Assembly (NCBI GenBank): GCA_043781315.1
Contig: JAYWBR010000409.1
Span: 1-10,360, forward strand
DNA length: 10,360 nt
DNA from: CAIQOK01 sp043781315
Lineage (GTDB): Bacteria > Verrucomicrobiota > Verrucomicrobiia > Limisphaerales > CAIQOK01
Direction of reading: 5' to 3'
A program made the translations under genes and the position numbers. Within the stretch, counting starts at the first letter, position 1. Each line of letters starts with the position of its first letter. The notes beneath the pieces are model-generated. The model was not told the origin of the DNA. It saw only the letters and a list, made by a program, of their open reading frames with translations, and searched no databases. Below, in pieces: positions 1 to 6,225 of this stretch.

Positions 1-36
1 GACACCCTCCGCTTCTACCGCGTCCGCTCGCCGTAA
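1..36 (+). CDS. C-terminal end of an unidentified protein (partial)
   Basis: Frame 1 reads eleven codons, DTLRFYRVRSP, then TAA at 34-36; the rest of the gene lies left of the window. The ending F-Y-R-V-R is reminiscent of the last beta-strand of large secreted Verrucomicrobiota proteins with repeated beta-sandwich domains, many of which end in a similar RFYR-type motif (from memory, not checked). A strong intrinsic terminator begins 22 nt after the stop, which supports this being a true gene end. Too little is present to assign a function. Confidence 0.55.
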   Translation, partial: DTLRFYRVRSP

Positions 37-58
37 GCCCAGCGGTTGAATTCAAACA

Positions 59-92
59 CCCCTTCTTGCTCCGGCAAGAAGGGGGCTTTTTT
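59..92 (+). terminator. Rho-independent terminator of the upstream gene
   Basis: A perfect 11-bp stem (CCCCTTCTTGC at 59-69 with GCAAGAAGGGG at 74-84) closes a TCCG tetraloop and is followed by GC and six T residues (87-92). The orientation fits a plus-strand transcript ending after the stop at 34-36. It also separates that gene from the converging minus-strand gene block. On the minus strand there is no matching T tract directly after the stem, so it is probably one-directional. Confidence 0.9.
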
Positions 93-153
93 GTTGGAAC
101 GAACTGCGATTTAGAAATGGAGACAAAAGCGCGCCCGCCCTGGAATCAGAAAT

Positions 154-618
154 TCACAACTCCGCCAGCCAGTGCGGATCACCTACAAAATCCCCGGCCA
201 TGTCCGTGGCTTCAATGTTCTTGATCGGCAGATAGCGGCCCGTGGCGGTGGCCAGGATTTCACCGGCGGCATTTTTCAGTTCCGAGCGGGCGTCAAAAAT
301 TTTGTTGCGCCGGTTCTCAACCAGCTCGGCGGTGCCGGTTACTTCCTCGCCGGGACGGGTGGGTTTTGCAAACCGCACGTTCAATTCCGCGCAGTAGGCA
401 AAGCGTTTCGTCTGCACCACGCACGCCCACACCATGATCTCGTCCAGCAACGTCGAGATGATCCCGCCATGCACCACCTGCTTGAAGCCGACGTGCTCGG
501 CGCGCGGCGTGAACCGGGCGTGAATGATCCGGCCGTCGGTCTCAAACCGGAGATTCAGCCCGACGACATTCGATTCGCCGCAGACAAAACAGGAATGGGT
601 GTGTGGCAATGTTCGCAT
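154..618 (-). CDS. PaaI-family hotdog-fold thioesterase
   Basis: A 154-residue protein, the usual size for single-domain hotdog acyl-CoA thioesterases of the PaaI/YbgC-like group, which hydrolyse small acyl- or aryl-CoA thioesters in the cytoplasm. The N-terminus has a CFVCG motif (C10, C13) followed by GLNLRF, typical of a PaaI subgroup. The hotdog signature H50-G51-G52 followed by L58-D59-E60 marks the start of the central helix and the active-site region. The second half (AELNVRFAKPTRPGEE, then GEILATATGRYLP) fits the remaining beta-strands. I chose the ATG at 618; a GTG at 639 would add seven residues, MSGNAAA, and neither has a convincing Shine-Dalgarno site. It is the last gene of the minus-strand block. 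The natural substrate cannot be told from the sequence. Confidence 0.85.
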   Translation of the reverse strand: MRTLPHTHSCFVCGESNVVGLNLRFETDGRIIHARFTPRAEHVGFKQVVHGGIISTLLDEIMVWACVVQTKRFAYCAELNVRFAKPTRPGEEVTGTAELVENRRNKIFDARSELKNAAGEILATATGRYLPIKNIEATDMAGDFVGDPHWLAEL

Positions 619-666
619 GGCCGCAGCATTACCGGACACGGCGCGGCTGGCAACTCCCGCGATTTG

Positions 667-720
667 CCGGTGAATTGCCCTGATGCTTCACCGGACGAGC
701 GTCCGGCCGAAACGCCGGCC
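667..720. repeat. Cluster of three short hairpins between two genes
   Basis: Three inverted repeats are packed into 54 nt between the thioesterase start and the end of the glycosyltransferase-like gene. The first is CCGGTGAA (667-674) with TTCACCGG (687-694). The second is CCGGAC (691-696) with GTCCGG (701-706), loop GAGC. The third is GGCCG (705-709) with CGGCC (716-720). The first two overlap by four bases, so they are alternative structures. There is no T tract on either strand, so this is not a canonical terminator; a REP-like element or a transcript-stabilising structure would fit. Confidence 0.45.
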
Positions 721-734
721 TTCACTCCGAATGC

Positions 735-1514
735 CTAGCCGACGTTCCAGACGCGCCGTATCAATTGTATGAGATAATTCTTCCGCCGTTTGGAATGGGT
801 CTGCGTCGCTTGAATTTTTATGTGCGCTTGCAGGAGTTTAACGTGGACGCTTTCCTCCAGGCTCAACTGCTGCAAAAACTGGATCATTCGCTGGTTCGCC
901 GCAGCCGAATCATAGCCGCGCGATCTGGGATGGGACACCGTCACATTCTCGTCAAGCACCGCAATCAACCCGTGGGCATACGTGTAAGCCACCGCCGCCC
1001 AAAGTATGCCCCAGCCATATTTATTGTCGTCATACTTTAGCTGCTTCAGCCGGTCGGCGACGGGTCGGGAAATCGCAAAAACAATTCCGTCCACCAAGGC
1101 AACGACTGACAGGCCCGAGCCGCCCATTTTCGCAATCAACGTCCGGCTCAAATCAAAATACGAGTAGTCAACCACCGGCGCATACACGCCAATGTTTTCA
1201 TTCAGTTCAAACGCCTGCCTGACCCTGGCCATCGCCGCCCCCCCAGTCGTGACAGCTCACATCCCCTTGAATCACCAGCATCAAATCGGCTTCGCAGACA
1301 TCTAGGCTGGCCTTGAATTTACCGCCCCAAAACCAGTCGTTTGAAACTCGAACCGTCTCGCAGGAAGCGGGCAGGGACAATTCGCTGTCGGGATCGCTGT
1401 AAATGATCGTAGTCCGGGACACATGATTTTTATTGCCTCGGCAATGCCGATGCTGCTGGCATGTTGGCCGGCCCACGAAATGACAAAGGCATGAATTGTT
1501 TTGCTCTTTTGCAT
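735..1514 (-). pseudogene. Glycosyltransferase-like gene with two compensating 1-nt frameshifts
   Basis: Three fragments in two minus-strand frames join into one coherent protein of about 259 residues. It starts at ATG 1514 (MQKSKTIHAFVISWAGQ) and leaves frame at a T5 run (1427-1431), where one extra base would restore AEAIKNHVSRTTIIYSDP. It returns to frame at a C7 run (1238-1244), where one base fewer gives CHDWGAAMARVRQAF. The last fragment, 735-1232, is open by itself and may be annotated alone as a 165-residue hypothetical protein. The rebuilt chain resembles a GT-A glycosyltransferase: an opening beta-strand, DLMLVIQGDVS as a possible nucleotide-sugar/metal site, VDGIVFAISRPV, then KYGWG and a late VTVSHPRSRGY. 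I do not recognise the exact family. Both lesions lie in homopolymers and cancel each other, so sequencing error is as likely as true decay. The start is 86 nt below the DUF1553 stop, on the same strand. Confidence 0.65.
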
Positions 1515-1599
1515 GATTAATCCCGGTCGGGATGTCCGGGCAGCGTCCAGCCAATGCGAACACCTCACAAGCAAATTCTTGCCGGCACCGGGCAGGGAT

Positions 1600-4095
1600 T
1601 CAATTCACGAAAGAAGCCTCGTTGGCTTGCAGCAGGGCGTGCGCGTACTCCTGCCAGGCATTTAGCGGCGCGCGTTTTTTGACGGGCACGGGCGGTTTGC
1701 CGCCCGGCCGTGGCGGTGGCCGCAGCCCCAGCCGCCGCGCATTATTGTCGGCAGCGGATGCGACGAGGACGACCTCGCCCGGCTCAGGTTTTTGCGCGAC
1801 GAAATTCAGCCCCAGCTGGACCTCCTCCTCCCGCGCCGGGCGCTGATAGATGCGCTCGTACAAAAAATGAATCCGGGCGGGGTCGTCGGCACAATCGTCA
1901 AACGCCTTGAGCGCCACCAGCCGCTTGGCCTGCTCGACCACCACCGGGCTGTTCATCAGGAACAACGCCTGTTGCGGCACGGTTGTCTCATAGCGCCGGC
2001 CGTTCGGCATGTCGGGATTCGCGAAATCGAAATTCACAAACGCATCCAGCAGATCGGAGCGATCCACCACGCCGTAGATCGTGCGCCGCGTGGAATCCAG
2101 GTTCCGTTCCAGGTCCACGGGCCGGCCATACATCGTCTCACTCAACGCACCGCCGATGGCGAGCAGCGAATCGCGCAGCGACTCGAACTCCAGCCGCTGG
2201 ATGTTTGCACGCCACAGCAGCCGGTTAAAAGGATCCACCTGCGCGTAGCGGGGATTGTCCACGGAACTTTGCTGATACACGCTCGACAGCAGGATGAGCC
2301 GGTGGATGTTCTTGATGCTCCAGCCGCCTTCAACAAATCGCGACGCCAGATAATCCAGCAGCTCCGGATGACTCGGCGGCTCGGACATCGTGCCGAAGTC
2401 ATCGGGGGTGGGCACAAAGCCCGCGCCGAAATGATGCTGCCAGATGCGGTTGACCATCACGCGCGGCGGGAGCGGATCGCTCTCGTTGACGATGGCATGG
2501 GCGAGTTGCAGGCGTCCGCTGCCGTTGGTGAAATGGTTCCGAATCGGGCCGGACAACATTTCCAAAAATTGGCGCGGCACCACCGGCCCCTTGTTTTCCG
2601 CCTCGCCGCGAATGAAGACCGGCGAATCATGCGGCCGCGTGGTGTCCTGCACGTTCATGGCGCGCATCACCGCGCCGGGATGCGTCATTTCCAGTCGTGC
2701 GGTCGCCGTGGAATTCTCACGCAGGTCGCGCTGCAAGGTTTTGATGGCTTCACGGTCGCGCGCGCGCCGGGCCACGAGAAACTTCGCCTCGATTTCATCT
2801 TTGACCCGCTCCAGGTCGGTGCGCTGCTTGTAATAATCCTTGTACTCCTCGGTGTTTGGCAGCCGTTGGATCACCTTCTCCACCGGCGGTTCCACCGTGC
2901 TGGAGAAAATTCCATGGAGCGAATAATAATCCTTTGTCGGAATCGGATCGAACTTGTGATCGTGACACCGTGCGCACGTCACCGTCAGGCCGAGAAACCC
3001 TTTCGTCACCACATCAATGCGGTCGTTCACGATGTCGTTGGGCATCCCTTGGAAATGTTCGCCCACTGTTAGAAAACCCAGCGCAGTCAGGTTCGTGGGA
3101 TTCGTCCGCGTCGCGGGCAATTTGTCGGCGGCAAGCTGCTCGATGATGAACTGGTTGTAAGGCTTGTCCTCGTTGAAGCTGCGGATGACGTAGTCGCGAT
3201 ACGTCCAAGCATAAGGACTGTGCGGGTCTTCACGCTGCCGGCGCACCATGCCTTTGGTGTCACTGTAACGCGCCACGTCGAGCCAGTGCCGGCCCCAGCG
3301 TTCGCCATAATGCGGCGAAGCCAGCAGGCGATCCACCACTTTGGCAAAGGCGTCCGGCGACTCGTCTTTGATAAACGTTTCGACCTCCTCCACGGTTGGT
3401 GGGATGCCGATGAGATCGAAGGTGGCGCGGCGGATCAACGTGCGTTTGTCGGCGGGAGGATTGGGCTTCAATCCCTTTTCCTCGAGTTTGGCGACGATGA
3501 AATTATCCACGGGCGTCTGACACCATGCAGAATTTTTCACCTCCGGCACGGCGGGTTTCGTGAGCGGCTGCCAGGCCCAGTGATCCTTGGCGGCGTCTTT
3601 GAAATTCTTTTGCGCCGTCGTGGCCACGCGCGGATCAGGCGCGCCCATTTTCACCCACGCTTCGAGGTCGGCGATCTGCGCGGCGGAAAGTTTCTTATCC
3701 TTGGGCGGCATCTGCAAATCGGGATCGGTGTAGCGCACGGCTTTGATGAGGAGACTTTTTTCAAGATCACCCGGGATTACCGCCGGCCCGGTTTCGCCGC
3801 CCTTCAACGAGCCTTCCCGCGTGTCGAGCCACAGGCCGCCTTTGACTTTCTCCGACTTCGCGCTGTGACATTTGTAGCAATTGTCCGCCAGCACCGGGCG
3901 GATTTTACTCTCGAAGAACTGGGTTTGCGCGGGGGTGAGATCGGCGGCAGCGGTGACGACGAATGCGAATGCAAATAGGAAAAAAACATTCAACGCCCAA
4001 CATTCAACATTCAACACCGAACGTGCCGCGCAACGCTCCCGGATTGAGTGTTGGGAGTTGAATGTTGAATGTTGAATGTTCACTTCTTTCTTCAC
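1600..4095 (-). CDS. Secreted PSD1 cytochrome-like / DUF1549 / DUF1553 protein
   Basis: An 831-residue exported protein with the domain order typical of Planctomycetota and Verrucomicrobiota. The signal-peptide core is FFLFAFAFVVTAAA (residues 38-51). A PSD1 cytochrome-c-like domain follows, with heme motif C73-Y-K-C76-H77 and candidate axial Met129 in LQMPPK. DUF1549 begins near residue 193 (VDNFIVAKLEEKGL, later GERWGRHWLDVARYSDTKG) and holds a second CARCH motif at 374-378 (TCARCHDHKFDPI). A short helical, probably coiled-coil stretch precedes DUF1553 (about 510-810: RVMVNRIWQHHFGAGFV, SHPELLDYLASRF). The end, ALLQANEASFVN, is family-like. The GTG start at 4095 overlaps the DUF1501 stop as GTGA and has AGGA (4107-4104) 8 nt upstream, so translation is probably coupled. 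Codons 6-37 come from an inserted repeat. The enzymatic role of the family is unsettled. Confidence 0.93.
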   Translation of the reverse strand: MKKEVNIQHSTFNSQHSIRERCAARSVLNVECWALNVFFLFAFAFVVTAAADLTPAQTQFFESKIRPVLADNCYKCHSAKSEKVKGGLWLDTREGSLKGGETGPAVIPGDLEKSLLIKAVRYTDPDLQMPPKDKKLSAAQIADLEAWVKMGAPDPRVATTAQKNFKDAAKDHWAWQPLTKPAVPEVKNSAWCQTPVDNFIVAKLEEKGLKPNPPADKRTLIRRATFDLIGIPPTVEEVETFIKDESPDAFAKVVDRLLASPHYGERWGRHWLDVARYSDTKGMVRRQREDPHSPYAWTYRDYVIRSFNEDKPYNQFIIEQLAADKLPATRTNPTNLTALGFLTVGEHFQGMPNDIVNDRIDVVTKGFLGLTVTCARCHDHKFDPIPTKDYYSLHGIFSSTVEPPVEKVIQRLPNTEEYKDYYKQRTDLERVKDEIEAKFLVARRARDREAIKTLQRDLRENSTATARLEMTHPGAVMRAMNVQDTTRPHDSPVFIRGEAENKGPVVPRQFLEMLSGPIRNHFTNGSGRLQLAHAIVNESDPLPPRVMVNRIWQHHFGAGFVPTPDDFGTMSEPPSHPELLDYLASRFVEGGWSIKNIHRLILLSSVYQQSSVDNPRYAQVDPFNRLLWRANIQRLEFESLRDSLLAIGGALSETMYGRPVDLERNLDSTRRTIYGVVDRSDLLDAFVNFDFANPDMPNGRRYETTVPQQALFLMNSPVVVEQAKRLVALKAFDDCADDPARIHFLYERIYQRPAREEEVQLGLNFVAQKPEPGEVVLVASAADNNARRLGLRPPPRPGGKPPVPVKKRAPLNAWQEYAHALLQANEASFVN
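3985..4080. repeat. 96-nt ATTCAAC heptamer inverted repeat inside the DUF1553 reading frame
   Basis: The left arm (3985-4017) and right arm (4048-4080) are each 33 nt and pair as an imperfect inverted repeat with about six mismatches, around a 30-nt centre. Both arms are built from 7-nt units, ATTCAAC on the left and GTTGAAT on the right, some diverged to GCCCAAC or GTTGGGA. The unit is 96 nt, exactly 32 codons, and encodes residues 6-37 of the DUF1553 protein (NIQHSTFNSQHS and LNVECWALNV) without a stop. Similar NIQHS/LNVEC peptides occur widely in annotated Verrucomicrobiota and Planctomycetota proteins (from memory), which suggests a dispersed element. Confidence 0.88.
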
Positions 4096-5507
4096 GCGAT
4101 GATTCCTTTGACCACATTCCCCGCCACGTCCGTCAGCCGGAAATCCCGCCCGTTGTAGCGATACGTCAGCTTCGTGTGATCGAAGCCCAGCAACGCCAGC
4201 ACCGTCGCGTGCAGATCGTGGATGTGAACCTTGTCCTTCACCGCCGCCGCGCCGAATTCATCCGTCGCGCCGTAAACCGTTCCACCTTTCACACCGCCGC
4301 CGGCAAAGAGTGTGGTGAAGGCTTTCGCGTTGTGGTCGCGGCCGGGATTGTCATTGCCGTTGCGATCCTTCACCGGCTTGCGTCCGAACTCACCGCCCCA
4401 GATGACCAGCGTGTCATTGAAAAGTCCGCGTTGCTTCAAGTCCGCGAGAAACGCCGCGAGGGGTTGGTCAATTTCCTTCGCCCGTTCCGGCAACCGATCC
4501 TCAATGTCCTGATGATGATCCCAACCGCCGGCCCAGACCTGCACGAAGCGCACGCCGCGCTCGATCAACCGCCGCGCGATCAGCAACTGGTTTCCTTGCG
4601 AACTCCGACCGTAGGCATCACGCACTGCCGCCGGTTCCTTGGAAATGTCGAACGCATCCGTCGCCTCGGTCTGCATCTTGAACGCCATCTCGTACGATTG
4701 CAGCCGCGCTTCAAGGTGTGAATCCTTCTGGAGATTTTGCGCGTGCAGTTCGTTGAGCTGATGCACGAGATCAAGCTGGCGGCGTTGCTCCTTCAACGGA
4801 ATGTAGGGGTTGCGGATGTTCTCAATCATCTGATCCACGGCGGTGAGCTTGGTGTTGATGCTCACGCCCTGATAGACGCCGGGGAGAAAAGCGGACTGCC
4901 AGTTCGCGCTGCCGCCGGGCGGCGGGCCGCCGGGCCGCAACGAGACGTAGCCTGGCATGTTTTGATTCTCCGTGCCCAGGCCGTAAAGCACCCACGAACC
5001 CAGGCTCGGCCGCGCCTGCCGCGTGTTGCCGGTGTTCATGAAAACTGTCGCGACTTCGTGCGCAGGAATGTCCGTGTAACAGGAGCGCACGATGCAAAGA
5101 TCGTCCACCATCTCGCCGAGCTTGGGGAAAACTTCGCTGACCTCGATGCCAGATTTCCCCTTCTTTGCAAACTTGAACGGTGACGCCATCGCCACGCCGT
5201 CCGAACCGGGAATGGCCTTGCCGTTATACTTCTCCAGTTCGGGCTTGGGATCCCAGGTGTCCACATGCGACGGTGCGCCCTGGGCAAAAATATGGACGAC
5301 GTGTTTGGCCTTGGCCGGAAAATGCGGCGCCCGCGGCAGCAGCGACGGCGTGATTTCATCGGCGGCCCGGGCTTCGTTGAACAAAAGCCCTTCGCCAAAA
5401 AGCGCCGCGAGACTGAGCGCGCCAAAGCCCATTCCGGCGCGGTTGAGAAACTGGCGGCGGGTCAGAAAATGATCTTCCAGCTTGGCGGAATGTTCTTCGT
5501 TGTTCAT
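4092..5507 (-). CDS. Tat-exported DUF1501 family protein (sulfatase/phosphatase-like)
   Basis: A 471-residue DUF1501 protein, a family structurally related to the sulfatase/alkaline phosphatase superfamily and usually encoded beside DUF1553 proteins. I chose ATG 5507, which puts a twin-arginine signal near the N-terminus: LTRRQFLNRAGMGFGALSLAALF with R17-R18. An upstream start at 5588 would add 27 unlikely residues with a Cys triplet and would run into the divergent gene. Family hallmarks are the early HIFAQGAPSHVDTWDPKPEL, GGWDHH (G327-H332), WGGEFGR (E373-R376), GRDHNAKAFTTLFAGGGV and the near-terminal HIHDLHATVLALLGFDHTKL. The metal-binding set implied by these D/H residues looks complete. 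Its stop overlaps the DUF1553 start by 4 nt, so the two are probably one transcript and the products likely act together outside the cytoplasmic membrane. The substrate is unknown. Confidence 0.93.
   Translation of the reverse strand: MNNEEHSAKLEDHFLTRRQFLNRAGMGFGALSLAALFGEGLLFNEARAADEITPSLLPRAPHFPAKAKHVVHIFAQGAPSHVDTWDPKPELEKYNGKAIPGSDGVAMASPFKFAKKGKSGIEVSEVFPKLGEMVDDLCIVRSCYTDIPAHEVATVFMNTGNTRQARPSLGSWVLYGLGTENQNMPGYVSLRPGGPPPGGSANWQSAFLPGVYQGVSINTKLTAVDQMIENIRNPYIPLKEQRRQLDLVHQLNELHAQNLQKDSHLEARLQSYEMAFKMQTEATDAFDISKEPAAVRDAYGRSSQGNQLLIARRLIERGVRFVQVWAGGWDHHQDIEDRLPERAKEIDQPLAAFLADLKQRGLFNDTLVIWGGEFGRKPVKDRNGNDNPGRDHNAKAFTTLFAGGGVKGGTVYGATDEFGAAAVKDKVHIHDLHATVLALLGFDHTKLTYRYNGRDFRLTDVAGNVVKGIIA
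4104..4107 (-). promoter_or_regulatory. Shine-Dalgarno site deciding the DUF1553 GTG start
   Basis: On the minus strand AGGA (4107 to 4104) lies 8 nt before the GTG at 4095, inside the last codons of the DUF1501 gene. It supports starting the DUF1553 protein at this GTG, so that the inserted repeat is translated. The alternative GTG at 4083 lies only four codons later and would still include the repeat. Confidence 0.55.
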
Positions 5508-5534
5508 AAGCGTGGCAAAATACACTTTCTTTGA

Positions 5535-5544
5535 CGTGGCCACG
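5535..5544. promoter_or_regulatory. 10-bp perfect palindrome in the divergent intergenic region
   Basis: CGTGGCCACG lies almost at the midpoint of the 68 bp between the divergent starts at 5507 and 5576. Its position would suit a regulator binding site controlling both directions. The site is short and GC-rich, no second copy is seen, and I found no convincing -35/-10 pair on either strand, so this is only a candidate operator. Confidence 0.2.
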
Positions 5545-5575
5545 ACGATTAAGGTTTCAGAAGTATTACAACAAC

Positions 5576-6178
5576 ATGACCCGTCCAAGCCACTTCAAAT
5601 GCGAATGTCACCACTGCCACGGCCATCTGGAATGTCCCGCCGAAGCCGCCGGCCAGGTCATTGCGTGTCCGCATTGTGGCAAACCGACTGCACTTCCCGG
5701 CCTCGCTCAACCGCCAAAATCTTCCGGGGCCGCAAAAATAATAATCGCCGTCAGCGTCGTCATTGGTCTGGTCCTGGCGGTCGCAGTCTGGTCAACCCGG
5801 CACACCGCCCAGACCGCCCGGCTCCGTCAGGAGGCCGAAGCCGCCGCTCAACTCGCCGCCCAGCAAGCCGCCGAAGCCGAGGCTCGCGCCAAAGACCCGT
5901 TCGCCCAGGCTGGCTGGAAGGTTTCGGCCATCGCACTGGAGAAAAGCCCCGGCAGCACCATCATTCACGCCACCGGTACGCTGATCAACGAAACCGACCG
6001 CCGCCGCTTCGGTGTGCGAATCAAACTGGATTTGTTCAACGTCGTGGAGCAGAAAATTGGCGGTGCCAACGACTATCAGGCCGCCCTCGAACCGCACAGC
6101 CGTTGGCAGTTCTCCGCGCTGGTCGTGAACGCCCAGACCGTCGCCGCAAAAGTTGCCGCCGTCGAAGAATCCCCGTAA
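5576..6178 (+). CDS. Zinc-ribbon, single-TM, coiled-coil protein with FxLYD-like C-terminal domain
   Basis: A 200-residue protein with four recognisable parts. An N-terminal zinc ribbon has C11-x2-C14 and C31-PH-C34-G, with further Cys at 9 and 20, as in many short verrucomicrobial zinc-ribbon membrane proteins. One transmembrane helix follows (about 48-66: KIIIAVSVVIGLVLAVAVW). An Ala/Glu-rich helix (about 75-101) is likely coiled coil. The C-terminal 85 residues (WKVSAIALEK, HATGTLINETDRRRFGVRIKLDLFN, LEPHSRWQFSALV) resemble the extracytoplasmic FxLYD beta-sandwich. I chose ATG 5576; a TTG at 5531 would add fifteen residues, and no Shine-Dalgarno site marks either. The zinc ribbon is probably cytoplasmic and the FxLYD-like part outside. 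It ends 47 nt before the GH-GT gene, so the two may be co-transcribed. Function unknown; a sensor or scaffold is a guess. Confidence 0.75.
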   Translation: MTRPSHFKCECHHCHGHLECPAEAAGQVIACPHCGKPTALPGLAQPPKSSGAAKIIIAVSVVIGLVLAVAVWSTRHTAQTARLRQEAEAAAQLAAQQAAEAEARAKDPFAQAGWKVSAIALEKSPGSTIIHATGTLINETDRRRFGVRIKLDLFNVVEQKIGGANDYQAALEPHSRWQFSALVVNAQTVAAKVAAVEESP

Positions 6179-6225
6179 GCTGCGCCGCGAATGAGTAAAT
6201 TCAACTTCAACGCCGTCTAACGCGC

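Noticed and set aside
172..738. Plus-strand frame opposite the thioesterase
   Set aside because: The minus strand encodes the HGG and LDE hotdog signature; the plus-strand translation has no family features.
1520..1533. Small hairpin ATCCC/GGGAT just before the glycosyltransferase-like start, as a terminator
   Set aside because: The stem is only 5 bp and no T tract follows on either strand.
1792..3072. Long plus-strand frame of 426 codons opposite the DUF1553 gene
   Set aside because: The minus strand carries clear PSD1, DUF1549 and DUF1553 motifs over the same bases. The plus-strand product is Arg/His-rich with no recognisable domain, as expected for a shadow in GC-rich DNA.
5508..5575. 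Possible promoter with TTGACG at 5531 on the plus strand
   Set aside because: No acceptable -10 box lies 16-19 nt downstream, and the opposite direction offers only a weak TATTTT without a -35 box.
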